Shown here: in pieces, positions 24,620-38,300 of the stretch
Layout: every line of letters starts with the position of its first letter
How positions within the stretch are numbered: position 1 is the first letter of the stretch
From: Heliocidaris tuberculata
Taxonomy: Eukaryota > Echinodermata > Echinoidea > Camarodonta > Echinometridae
Direction: 5' to 3'
Length of the DNA: 64,000 nucleotides
NCBI GenBank assembly: GCA_025618425.1
Contig: CM046846.1
Coordinates: 24,799,107 to 24,863,106 of the forward strand
Notes under the pieces: model-generated
Databases searched by the model: none
What the model was told of the DNA's origin: nothing
The model's input: the letters and a program-made list of their open reading frames with translations, nothing else
Position numbers and translations under genes: made by a program

Positions 24620-25528
24620 TAAATTTTAGTTGATAAATCCTGCAGCACTGTTGATTATAAAGACTAACGGTAACACTGAAGACTGCCATAATACAAATCT
24701 TGATACAAGATTTCGGTTCTAAATCGCAACTGAGCAAATTAGATATAGAATCCATTTCTATTTCTGGTAATGACATTCCTTTGTCAAACTCATGTCGCAA
24801 TCTTGGAGTTATGCTTGATTCTCAAATGTCTATGTCGAATCAAATAACTAGCATTTGCAAATGAGTTCGCTATCAATTGCGCAATATTGGCTTCATCCGA
24901 AAATATCTCACTCGTTCTGCTACAGAGAAACTTGTCCACTCGCTCATTTCCTCACGCCTTGATTTCAGTAACGGCCTACTCTACAACTTACCAAATTCAC
25001 AAATTACTCAATTACAAAAGCTACAAAACGCAGCTGCATGCATTGTTTCTCTGTCAAGCAAACACAGTCACATTCCCCTTATCTTAGAAAATCTCCATTG
25101 GTTGCCCATAAAGGAACGTATAATTTTTAAAATCCTTCTTTTGGTCTATCACATTACTACTGGAACAGCCCCTGAATATAACAAGTCTTTATTACGTCAA
25201 TATCAACCCACACGAACCCTACGATCCTCCAACTCTGGTCTTTTACATGTTCCACTTTCTAAGAAATCTTGGGGGAACGAGCTTTTGCTCATGCCGAACC
25301 AGCCCTGTGGAATTCACTTCCTCAGGAGCTGAAGAAACTCCAACTCCTTTAAAAGCAACCTAAAATCCCACTTGTTCAGTCTTGCATTTTGAAGACAGAT
25401 ATTTTCTCTTGTTATTCATTTTCTTGTTATGTGTGTATAATTTTCTCTATGTTGTAAAGCACCTTGAGCATTTAATCAAAATGGATAATGGGGCTATAGA
25501 AATCTTATGTATTATTATTATTATTATT
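24620..25528 (+). mobile_element. 3' end of a CR1/L2-like LINE (decayed ORF2)
   Basis: The + strand encodes the last part of a non-LTR reverse transcriptase. After SKLDIESISISGNDIPLSNS comes RNLGVMLDS, a stop, then LRNIGFIRKYLT, SRLDFSNGLLYNLP, LQKLQNAAACIV, ENLHWLPIKERIIFKILLLV and GTAPEY. The end is frameshifted. The 3' tail is GTAAAGCACCTTGAGCA, GGGGCTATA and an ATT run, as in CR1/L2-like elements. Only the 3' part is present, with stops, so it is inactive. It ends six bases from gene A's stop codon on the opposite strand. Confidence 0.8.
25471..25476 (-). other. Possible ATTAAA poly(A) signal of gene A within LINE sequence
   Basis: The - strand reads ATTAAA about 58 bases past gene A's stop codon, inside the 3' end of an inserted LINE lying in antisense. 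No canonical AATAAA was noticed nearer. Its use is a guess from position only. Confidence 0.2.
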
Positions 25529-25533
25529 GATAC

Positions 25534-26303
25534 TTAGATGAGGGCTGCCTGATCACTGAACTGACCAGAGGACACCTGACCTGAAAGCACATCGCTTGGT
25601 TCACTGACTTCTTCCTCAGCTGGTTCTTCAGCTGGCTTAGAGGGTGTTGTTGTCTGATGGACTGGTTGCTGAGTAGGTCCAGGCTGCTGAGTAGGTCCAG
25701 GCTGCTGAGTAGGTCCAGACTGCTGAGTAGGTCCAGACTGCTGAACTGTTACAGGTTGTTGAGGGGCTGGAGCCATCATAACCTGAGGGTACATTGATGC
25801 AGCTGGGATCATCTGGATCTGTCCTCCAGGGCCTTGGACCTGGAAGAAGCCAACTTGGCCTGTTGGAGGGCCACCCATTGGCTGGGGTTGTGGGACTAGC
25901 TGGGCTTGAGCAGGAACTTGAGGCTGCATCTGTCCTGGGGCCTTGACTTGGATGAAGCCAGCTTGTCCTGGTGGAGGGCCACTCATTCCCACTGGTTGTG
26001 ACTGTGGGGCTGGCAGGTTCTGAGCAAGAACTTCGGGTTGGGTCTGCCCTGAGGCTTGGACTTGGACAAAGCCAGTTTGTCCAGTTGGAGGGCCACTTTG
26101 CTGCTGGGACATTCCGCCAGGCTGTGGTTGTTGGACTTGTTGCTGTTGTGAGGGTGGTTGATTATACTGTGGAGGTGGCGGCAGTTGTGGGACTGCTTGG
26201 TTATGTGGCATCCCCGCTGGCACAGCTACGAAAGATTGAGGCTGAGGGCTAGGGGCTAGATACATGAATTGACCAGGCTGGTTAGAAGTGCCAGAAGGCC
26301 CAC
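25534..26303 (-). CDS. Gene A exon 7 (Pro/Gln-rich tail, stop)
   Basis: The exon is 770 bp, entered in phase 1 after TTAACCTCAG and closed by TAA at 25536-25534. The tail contains LPPPPQYNQPP (a PPxY motif, codons at 26164-26175), three copies of a ~35-residue module starting GPPTGQ.GF.QVQ, five GPTQQ-type pentapeptides, a Glu-rich stretch and VSSGQFSDQAALI. It is low-complexity but clearly translated, because it aligns with gene B through substitutions and in-frame indels. Confidence 0.82.
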
Positions 26304-29300
26304 CTGAGGTTAATACATAACAGATAAAAGAACACCTCTATTCAATATACAGGCAGATTTTCATTTTTTTTTTTTTACTCGTACATGTACAATGTATCTC
26401 TGTAAATTACAGGGAGATCTATCAAATGGCATCTCATTTAAAGAATTTCTCAACAACTAAAACCTGTGGAACAGCTGTCCCCAGACAACTACTCCACAAG
26501 ATAATTATTCCTTAGGCAAACTACACCAGTAGCGGGTAGCATTAACAAGATCATGTTTATTGCTTAGGGAGTACATGTAGTTGTACATGGGATAACTGTT
26601 CCAGGGGTAGTTTTCTAGGGGATAATTGTCCTTTAGTTTTCCTGTGACCGTTCGTCAGGGTCTAAATATCGGGGGGGGGGGGGGGAGGTGGTAGTCCAAG
26701 GGTAAATGTCGAGGAGGAGGGGGGATGGTAGTCCAGTAGGTAAAGGTAGTACCATTGATTTGAAATTAAAAGAAAACTTAACTGAGTAATATTGCAGCCA
26801 GACTCAAATAAAGACATGTCCTTCAATTCTTAATATGTCACTGAGGAAGAAATATTTCTTGCTTTCAACGGTAACTCTTTTCATTGATACCTGGTGTTTG
26901 GTTTGTTTACATCATTGTTTCATCTGGGGATGCTATGAAAGCATATACACAGCAATACATAGAAGTAAATGGAACCTACTGCTATAAAGCTTCCCCAAGG
27001 GTTACAGAGTTGAATAATAATGATAATAGCTCCCAATGATAATAGCTTCATCCATAATGCACCCTGAAGCATCCCACAGAATGGGATGCTACAGATTACC
27101 CTTTCATTGGCTAAGTGGCATTAACATGCTGAAAGCATTCGAGGAAAAACTTCCTACCAGGTACCCATTTATTACACGTGGGTGGAGAGTGGCAGATGTA
27201 GATCAATGTCTTGCCAAGGACACCAGTTCCGCGGCTGGGACTTGAACCAAGAACCGTTTCATCTACTGTCCAGGACACATCCTCTAGACCACGAAACCTC
27301 TCCTAGATTAAGAATCAATTAAGGTTTGTGTACAACTGAGACCAGACTATCTTTAAAATTTCCCACAATTGTGAAATCTCGTATCTTGTGGGCTGATTCT
27401 TGCAGGTACACTGAATACCAATAGGCAAAGATTAATTTACCTGCAATGTAGATCGGTCTTGAACACTGGTTATTGGGTACTGCCATCATAGGTACTCCTC
27501 CAACGTTGGCAGCATAGTACACCTACATGTAGGAATTTGGAATTGAGAGAAATTTTCTTTTTACTTCAAGCCAATTTCGAGTAGGGTGTCTGGAGAAAAA
27601 AAATTATTTCACTAATTTCAAAATAATATTAAATTTTCTTTCTGGATTTGAAAAATGATAACCATCAAACTGACAGAAATATGATATTTCATGAAAAATT
27701 CCAGTTAACTACTGCAAAATAAGAGAATGAAATCAGACCATTTTTTTTAGCTCTTTCCTGCCATAGGCTATGTAGTTAAGAAATGGGACACACACAAATG
27801 CAAATTCTGAGCTTCCGAGACTGTTACGACTTTATACTTAATGTCAAAAACTTGTCCTTTACATGACCAGATAGGAAATTTTCAAATCTTTCTGATGGTA
27901 TGAATTTTTTCAAGGTTTAAATATCAGATCACAGTGCAAACTTGCGAAAAAGTGACAAAATTTGTGTAAAACAGAAATTTCAGTTTTCCATAGGAAACTA
28001 ACGGGGAAATGGCAATCTGAATACACACAAATATAAGGGTTTGCAATTTATCTCTTATTCTAATTTTCTAGCGAGCCTAAAAACTCGTCCTTAGTGTCAA
28101 AAGAATGACCAGGATTTTCTCTTTCCATACATTCCAAATATGAGATAAAAATTAATTCAGATCAAATTTTTAATAACACGATGAATTTGCCCCCAAAATT
28201 GTGCCCTTTTTCCCCCTGAATCAGCATGTTTATATTAAGCTGACACTTTTTAGTGTGACTTCAGACACCCTATTTTGAGTAATGCTACTTGCAAAAAAAA
28301 CTTCATTGGGCAAAATCTACATCCTTGATAATTGTAAACATGTACTAAATGTTGTGGGAAAGTTTAAGCCAACCAATTGACGACAAAAAAGTGAAAAAGT
28401 GCTAACAACGGTACACTCTGAGATTCGCAAACACAGATATAGAGATGTTTCGGGTAGACAACATACATGACCTGGACATTGTCCAGACATTGTATGGAAT
28501 GTCTTATTTTGCTTGTTTAAAGGGATTCGGTAACTTTGATTTAATAAATTGTTGAATTTTGATATCTGTCTTGTATAATGATGTTTAGAAGGATAAATAA
28601 ATAGCCAGGCATAGAAAGGTTTTCAAATATATAATGCTATTATTAAGATATCTATGACAGAATACTCCCATTTACGAAAGTGTATGGCCATACGCTTTAG
28701 TCTAACACTGAGTCTATGGGGGAAAATGAGTCTGGCATTTCCGTCACTTGCTTATGTTTACTTTTGTGAAGCACATGATGATTTTAAAATGCTTTTTTTT
28801 TTCCTGGGCTTCATTTTTACACCATATTACATACACTGATAGCATGTAAAGCCAGGCAGCTCAGATTTTATCAAGCTTCTACAAAGTTACCAAATCACTT
28901 TAATACTTGGCAGTAACACCTCTCTTTCAGAATAGTTTCTGATCGTTACCAAAACTGATGGTAAATATTGGTCATGCAATCACATACATGTACTTAATGA
29001 AACTGTGTAGAAGGATATAAGGATGTCTCACAGCACACGAGCTGCACACATAATTGGTCAAGTAGTAGATGAGCAAAGAAAGGAAGTAGGTCGAAATGGA
29101 ATAATAGAGAGAGAAGTAGCGAAAGAGTATTCATGGACAAGTCCAAGTTATTCGGTCATTTTGAAGTCCCAAAAATTTCCAAGCATTAAGGGGTTATGAT
29201 CATATATAGTACCGACATAAAAGGTACCATATTACTTCAAATTTCAAAGAGATACCAGCTATAGCAGCGCTATTTTCTTAATACAATCATCAGAAATGCT

Positions 29301-32300
29301 AATTAATTTGGTAGGTTAACGTATTGGACAAAACAGCATGGACTTGCCCTGATACATTTTGTTGCCCCACTCACCATAGTAGAGTTGCCTGGATCGTCCT
29401 TGCAGAGACTGCAGCAACGTCGGCAGCACTGGCATGCCTTGTAGCAAGCCATAGAGGCCGCTATCACCGCGCAAACCAACTCCAGTAAGAAGATCAACAC
29501 CAAGATGCCGTCCACCACAATGCGTGACCACTGGATAGAATTTAGTATATAAATAATAATAGTACAATAAACATTACAACATAACATCCCTGTGCACATT
29601 CGAAGAGCTATGAAAATTGTTAACCTGCAAACGGTGCATTTACAAGGAAAAATCCTAATGTGTACCATTTTATCTCACCCAAGTGTTGATTAATGCCTTG
29701 CCAAAGGATGCTAGTGCTGTGGCAGGGGTTCATACCCCATGCCTTGTGATCCACAGCTCGGTAACTGATAGCAACTAGACCACACAACCTCTATATACTA
29801 CACATGGTTTAAAAGGATCCAGTAACACTGTTGGTGAACAAACTTTCTATAAATAGGTACTGAACTCATGACTTTCATACATGTACATGTACATGTAATT
29901 ACCTAGTATATTGTACTATTGTAGAGAGGTTATGACTATTACAAAGCCAACAGACCATCATGGAGTTTAATAGCACATGCACAAAATGACCCTAAATGAA
30001 TCCACACACCTTGTAAGGCCAATTTTGAGTACTCACGGTGAAGCTTCATTTCTACATAATATACTTTAAAAAACATTTGTGAATTGTGATGTGATTATAT
30101 GTTGTGGTTGAGTCCACACAAATAAAGGGAGGGGGATGGGGAGGCAATTTAGAGCTTAACGAGGAATCTAAATCATTTTCACCTCTCATTTACTGTAAAT
30201 TAACTCCACTTTCGTAGAAGATTTCATGAACTATCAAACTTAGTTGGGTTTTTTTAGGGCTAACCAAAATATATACCGTAACTTCACTTTCAAGAAAACC
30301 TTACAAACTACTAAAATTAGTTTCCTTTTAGGGCTTACCAAAAATTACATGGGCTTTATAAATATTGGTAGTTTTTTTTTTAAATTTTTAGAAATACATT
30401 TCAAAGTTCAAAGCTTTTAGTAAACCTTGAAGGGTTCACCTACATGTATAGGGTACAAGAAACAGCACTACATGCATGCAGTCTTCTCTGAAAAAACATC
30501 ATTCTCGCACAATTATAAATATATCCTAAATGAAATTAATTCAATGCTTACAGTCTCTACTACACTTGAGATTCAGAAATGTTAAATTTGAATGTAAATG
30601 TCTTTTCTCCCAGAACACCAGGCCGTAACTTGGTACAAAACATTTGTACAGATTAGACTTAATAGTATTTACCGTTGGGCTCTCGCAGAAAGAGCTTGGA
30701 AGTGGATGACAAACAAATCTTCGCCAATAGTCCTCACCGGTGATAAAAATCCCAAACGCTATCATATTACCGAAGGCAAAAACTGCAGAAATGGTGGACA
30801 TCACAAGGTAGGCTGTAACCTTTACAAAATCAACAGAAATGTAATATTTAACTTTTTCATAGTACACATTTTCTGTAATAAATCCGCATAAATCGACAAG
30901 CTTCAAAACTCCATCATGTGGGCTGTTAAAGGGAAATCCAACCTTAATAGCAAGTTGCTTTGAAAGAAAGAGGAAAAATCAGAGAAGCAGATTGGTGAAA
31001 GTTTGAACGAAATCGGACAAGCAATAAGAAAGTAATGAATTTTTGAAAGTTGTAATCACTATACATATGGGAATTTCAAATTGGCCGAATAGGTAATGTC
31101 ACTGTGATGTAGCTGTGGACAACTCCCCCATTCGCTCCAACACACAAAATGACTAAAATTTCACTTTTTTCAAAATGTATTACTCAGTAGGATCTTTTTC
31201 TTTCATGAGGACCTATAACAATATGCTATATCCAATATATTTTGAGTACTGCCCCTGAGGGTAAAAGCGCCTCAAAGAAAACCGCAAATTAATGATATTT
31301 TTGTGTACGACAAATGGGAGAGTTGTCCACAAAAATGTCACAATCGACTCACCAAATTGCCAATTTGAGATTCGCATAGATGTAGTGATCTCATTTTTCA
31401 AACATCCATAACTTTCTTAGTCCTTGTCTGATTTCTTTCAAACTTTCACCATCCTGTTTTTCTTATTTTTCTACTTTCACACAAATCATCTTATTACCAA
31501 GGTTGGATTGCCCTTTAAGATTCAACCTATTATAAATATGTAATTCTGCTAATACTAGCCCGATAAAGAAAATGGCAGATGTTCCAGAATATATCATGGT
31601 GAAGTTCATTGAGTGAACTACATGTATTAAAAAACAAAAGAATGAAGAATATCATTTAAAAAAAAACGAACCAGACAACAGACTGACAATACCAGACCAA
31701 ACAGGAGATTACATAGCTCCCCATTAATCGCCTATATCTTAAGGGCGATTCCATGGTTACTCACGTTACATTTGGAGAGATTTTGAGTTACATCTTAATA
31801 AGCTCCTGTTCTCTTACTACAGGGGTTAGGTAAATAAGTTTTACATTTACAACAATGCACACATATTAGAGTACCTAAATACAGTATCAAAACTTCAGAA
31901 GAAACATACTTTCTGCCAACCCTGCACATGTTCGTTACTCACGTTACATTTGAAAAAAAAAAAAAAAGGTAACGTGAGAAACCGTGGAACTGCCCTTTAG
32001 CGGTTTGGTAGTGTGATTGAGGTATGAGACATCGATACTTAGGACCGGTCTAGGAGTTAGGGCGCAACTCCCAGTATATATATGGGTAAGCAGAATTTAG
32101 GGTGCCCCAAGTTAGGGCAGGCCATGGGCGCCCCAACTCCGGTATAAACACTCAAAGTGATTTAGGACGGTCTGGATTTGGTGACAATGCGTAAACTAAT
32201 AGCGCGCAAGTGGATCATCGTAAATAACTGTATAAATTGATTTGGGGAGGTCTAGGAGCGTCCTAAATTTAGGCAGCAGTATAAATGGATTTAGGGCGGT

Positions 32301-35300
32301 CTAAGTTGGGGCAGTCCAGGAGCACCCTAAATTTAGGCAGCAGTATAAATGGGGTATTAGTTTACAGCACAGTAAACACATCATGTGCAAATCAAAGTCA
32401 AAGATTAAACTGCAAAAAAGATGGCCCTACACAGGGATAACTAAAGCTACCAGACATACATGTATATTCCCTCTGAAATCATACACTTGGGGGATTAAAC
32501 CATTTTATTTTCAACCTTCCTGCATTGTATTATTTGTTCTTCTTTGTAATTCTACAAGTATGTATTTTGATTCGCCAAATAAAATAATAATAATATTAAA
32601 AGATGATTATTTTTACTTTGGACGGCATTTTTGGGTAAAGCTTGGCATCCATGCTTAAACTCTTGCAAAAATACTGAGGAGTAAGGTACAGGCGGATGCC
32701 ACGCGCATTTTTGCCTAAAAATGCCATTTTTGGCTGAAAATCTGAAAGAATGTCAAAAATCACGATTTTTAATTTTTTGACCTAATATGTAATACCTGAT
32801 AAAGACTTTTCAGGTGATGTCAGTTTCATTTCGAGTTTGAAATTATAAACCTGATTAATATACATTTGAGAGTTGGATATTACACACACATGTATGGCGC
32901 AATGAAACATAAAACTGTGATTTACTCAAAATAATAGGTTGTGAAAACTACCAATATTTCAGAGTTTTTTACCCAACGTAAATTTGTCAATGTAAACGAT
33001 TTTTCTTGATTAAACATATAATAAATATTGTCATGTCACACACAGAAAAGAAATTATCCAATAAGGTGATAGATAACTCATTTTATGTTATCCCTAATGG
33101 AATGATGTATTTTTACTCGATGCTCATTTTGAATGAAAAACACTATTTAAATTTACATCTAGACTTCTTGAGTGTACATAAGGCAATTATCCCATGTATT
33201 ATCAGTATAGTCCATGGGCCACAAACTGAAATGTCCCTACCGGCCTACCCCCTTAAAAAGAATCTTGAATTAATTTTTTCTGTTGGATGGGACCATTAAC
33301 TATCAAAATATGCTTCTTTACCCTAAATTAAGAGGTGGGCGTGACCACAAGGGCTATTACCATGGCAACGGATCAAGAACAGTAGAATTTCAGAAAATGC
33401 AGTGTATTCATGATTTAGAAAGTATAAGAACTTATTGTAACATTAAACTAGCACATCAATGATGTGGCGCTCATCCGGCATGCAGCAAAGAAATTGATGC
33501 AATTTGTACTTTGAACACAGTAGACATTGTAATGAATCAATGAAATGTACATGTATTGGTTACATGCATGTACAGATGATGAAGTGCCTATTGCAGATCT
33601 GGCTAAATGTGGTTTTGGAAGGAGACAGTGACATGTAGATATGAATGAAAGTCTGGAAATTGACAACTCAAGTTGCACGACTTCAGTTAAAAGATTTTGG
33701 GGAATGTAAATTTTAATAGTTTTACTGTGTGACAGAGAAATTTGAAATAAAGCATAAAGTTAGTCAAGGTGAGGTATCTCTACCAACTGTGAAATCTTTA
33801 TTGAGAGAGATTTGAAGGTTAAGATTTGTAATAAAAGAGAAGAGCACTGAATGACATAAGTTATGCATTGGTGTAAAAAAAGAATTTTAAGGTTGGGACA
33901 TTTAAAGCTCAAGTACAGTATTGGTAGAAAAAAGGAAATTCGAAAGAAACATGTTAAGTATAGTCTCATGTTGTTCTCCTTGTATCAAAAGATGTCTGTA
34001 AGAGATCATTTGGTATTCCATCTATGATTTCTGGTGAATTTCAGTGTAAATATCTGTAAGGAATGCTTGATCACTGCCATTATGCTAGGACCCTTCCACC
34101 CCGACGGCTCCCCGCACAGCAATCTTGGGCTTCGCATATAGGGACAGCGTGTGTGCACTGTGTGTAGCTACTCATTGGTTTTACACGTGTGTTTACAGTG
34201 TATATAGCACATGCTGCCTTTGTTGGGATTTTACGTGCCTGTCCCGGCACATAAATTAGTTTTTGCCTCTTATTTGTTTAATATTAAACTTTAGGAGGCG
34301 AAATCTTCACAGTGTCTTAGTATTGCCAGTATCTTGCTATTTATCAACAAAAATTGAAGAAATCTGACGAACAGTTTTTGAGGGCTTACCAAAACTTTAC
34401 ATGACCTTTAAGGGTGGTTTCAGTGCATTGTCCCTCACTGTTTCAAGTCTTTATTAGCTCATAACCCGCTATTGTTGACCACTGTCACTTCTGGGTTCTC
34501 GGTTCTGTCGATGATGTCGACAGAAATCATGTAGAAAGGTATAGCCTTTGAAATAATCCAGCAGCCATGGGTTTCATAATGGACAGGGCAAAGAGTTAAA
34601 ATAAATTTTGTATAAATTACCATAAATAATTTTCTAGATAAAATTTCAAAATTCCGAGTAGAAGTTCAATGAACCTCATGAAAGTCTTCCTCAATAAATG
34701 AGGAAGAAGAAGCAAGTTTTGTGATTTTGTAATAAATTTCGCATAAATTAGCATAAATAATTTTCTAGACAAAATTTCAAAATTCCATGAAGAAGTTCAA
34801 TGATCTTCATGAAAGTCTTTTAGATGGAAGAAAAAAAATCAAAATCAGTCAATAAATGAGGAAGAAGAAGCAATTTTTGTGATGTTTTAATAAATTTTGC
34901 ATAAATTTGCATAAATAATTAGCATAAATTATTTTCTAGATAAAATTTTAAAATTCCGAGTAGAAGTTTAATAAACCTCATGAAAGTCTTTCAAATGGAA
35001 CAAAAAAAAAAATCGAAATCGGTCAATAAATGAGGAAGAAGCCATTTTTGTGATCTTTTTAATAAATTTCGCATAAATTAGCATAAATAATTTTCTAGAC
35101 AAAATTTCAAATTTCCGAGTAGAAGTTCAATGAACCTCATGAAAGTCTTTCAGATGGAAAAAAAAAATTGAAATCGGTCAATAAATGAGGAAGAAGCAAT
35201 TTTTGTGATTTTTGAATAAATATCGCATAAATTAGCATAATTAATTTTGTAGACAAAATTTCAAAATTCTGTGTAGAAGTTCAATGAACCTCATGAAAGT

Positions 35301-38300
35301 CTTTCAGATGGAACAAAAAAAATCGAAATCAGTCAATAAATGAAGAAGCAATTTTTGTGATTTTTGAGAAATGCGCATAAATTAGCATATTTAATGAGTT
35401 TCAAAATTCTGTGTAGAAGTTTCGAATCCCCCACCTAGTGCTATCATATAAAGCAAACGGAATTAAAATCGGGTAAGAAATGGCGAAGAAGAAGCATTTT
35501 GAAATTGTGGACGGACGACAGACGAAGGACGGACGGACGGACGGACGGACGGACGGACGGACGACGGACGCCTCGCCACGGCATAAAAATGATGTATCAA
35601 AAGCTTCTTAATTGATTAAAACCCAAATGATAGTCATAAAAAGTGTCCATCATGTTTGAAAATGTCTGTTTCCATGGAAACAGTAAGAAAAAACTGATAT
35701 TTGAGCAACATATCCCTTGATTCTACCGGAAAAAGAAGTAAATATTAATATTTACATGATTATCTTCTCTTTTACAGGACACTCAGTTATCATAATTTGT
35801 TTTAGTAAAGGGGTGATGGATGTGACCACTACATGTTAGGCCGTTACCATGGTAACAAATATATTCATTGTATTTCTAATAAAATACAGAACTATAGTTG
35901 TTTTCAACATGAAATATTGGTAAACATCTAATAATTTTTGTTGCCTGTTTGATTATAATATTCAAAACTTTAGTTTGGAATAGAGCTAAATTTGATTTAT
36001 TAAAAAAAAATATGTTACCATGGAAACAGAATGTTAATGAAGATGACATCTTTCAACTAAAAAAAGAAATGTAACTAACCAACCAAAAGAAAATATATAG
36101 CAATCAGATTAACAAACACCCTCGGCTATTAGAATCTGCTCGTCGGCTGTGAATGTGACCATTATATAGCTGTTACTAAAAAGTAAAAGCTTATACAAAA
36201 AGTGGTGTTGTCTTTCTAACAGAATTTCTATTTACTTCATTCAAATCTTGATACAGAAGATTTTTGTCTCCAACAAAATTGGTGATACCAAAATTTTTGC
36301 ATTGAACATGATGACAAAACCTGTTACTTGATTCATTCCAAATTTCATTTATTTATTTATTTATTTATTTATTTGAACTTATTTATACAAATGATACATG
36401 TAAAAACATGATCAATATAAAACTGTTTTGCATCATGGTCCTGATGTAAAAGGAATAAACAATAAGGTATAGCATAAAATGATAACAAGTTTTATAAGAA
36501 AATATATAATATAGGCACATAATTAAAAAAAAAACTAACTTAAAAAGTGATTTGGTAACTTAATAGAGGTTTGATAAAATCGAGCTGCCTAGCCTTACAT
36601 GCTATTAGTGTATGTAATATGGAGTAAAAATGAAGCCCAGGAAAAGAAAAAGCACTTCAAAATCATCATGTGCTTCACAAAAGTAAACATATGCAAGTGA
36701 CCGGAAATGCCAGACTCATTTTCCCCCATAGACTCAGTGTTATACTAAAGCGTATGGCCATACGCTTTCATAAATGGAAGTATTCAGTCATAGATATCTT
36801 AATAATAGCATTATATATTTGAAAACCTTTTTATGCTTGGCTATTTATTTATCCTTCTGAACATCATTATACAAAACAGATATCAAAATTCAACAGTTTA
36901 TTAAATCAAGCCTCCACAAAGTTACCGAATCCCTTTCAAGTAAAAGCAACAATAATAAATTTCAAAAATAACCAACTGAGTGTATTATGTAATGCAAAGC
37001 CTAATGTGGAATGTGGATAACATCCATGTACTAATGAGACTACGAGATTTAAAAAAAACAAACAAACAAAAACAAAACAAAACAAAACAAAACATGACCA
37101 GTATTAAAAAAATATCCCATACATAGTTCTTTGTGGATTGTCATCTAAAAGAAGAGCCTTAAAAAGTCAAAGTACTTTTGAAATTAATTTTTGAAAGTCA
37201 CACAAAGATCATATACATACATATATCGATGGTATTCATCTATTAAACATCCAGGTTAGAAAATTTTCATTGACGAGTGAAATCAGATCAGCCCCCCCCC
37301 CCCCCCCCCCCACTTTCAAAAACTCTCCGCGGCCCCTGCTATATGTAATCATAAATTTAGTTTTGATGTAGAGTATAGCGTACTTAAAATCACGAGTTGG
37401 CAACTAATCAATATTGGTCGCAGACCATGGCGGCAAAGCGTCTAGTGTTGGGGGGGGGGGGGGGGATAAGGTAGGCACCAACAGAAAAGAGAACTTATGT
37501 GGGAAAGGGAGCACGCACAAGGGGGCATTAATAGAAAAGGCACTTTCTAGGGAAAAGGGGAACGCATAAATGGAAACGTTAAAGTGAATACATAAGTTTT
37601 AGACTTTATATACCCCTACATTTTTAATCCATTTTCTGGAATCCTCTTTGTTTCTCTCTTTACATGACAGTGTGCAGTTGAGTGTGAGGGTCTGTGATGG
37701 TCTGTATATTCATTTTCGGAGCGAGCAATATATAGCTGGCTGTGACATCCAGTGGTGGATCCAGGGGGGCCCTTTTGGCGGAGCTTTTTTTGAATTATCC
37801 TTGATAGTAATCTTGGACTTTGACCCCTATTTTGGTGGCAGAGGCCATTTCTTTTGCTTCTTTTTCTTTTTTCCTTTCTTTTTTTTTTTTTTGCTAATCA
37901 CTCTTTCACAAACGCAAACAAATTGAAGGAGATATGTATTTCATTTTGGCTAGCAAGGGTAAAATTGGGTTTTTAATTCATATTGAAAAGCATCTGCATA
38001 TATACCACGCCTTTTATTAATCACTGATATAAATTATCACACAAGCATTATTTCATACTGGTGAGCGAGGTAGCGAGGTAGCAAAATTTTAGGTATGTCA
38101 TTTCATATTAAAAAAATATCTGCCTGCCTACCACACCTTTTGAAATTTCTCAAACATTTTATCTAATGGGTCTACTGGCGAGCAAGCGAAGTGAGCGAGC
38201 TCGAAACTTAGGGTGAACCTACTCCGTCAAACTTGTAATTCTTAATTATATGGTTTGTCAGTTTTCTGTTCATTTATCAAAACATTATTACATTTAAATT

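Noticed and set aside
25971..26252. + strand frame opposite gene A exon 7 (and 55812-56054 opposite gene B exon 7)
   Set aside because: Antisense shadows of the Gln/Pro-rich coding repeats; no separate signal.
33006..33299. 97-codon frame in the left arm of the 10.3-kb unit and its copy at 42254-42529
   Set aside because: It starts with TTG, lacks signs of purifying selection between copies and is frameshifted in one copy.
34605..35420. CRISPR-like array
   Set aside because: Units are ~155 bp direct tandem copies with no short repeat/unique spacer pattern, and the genome is eukaryotic.
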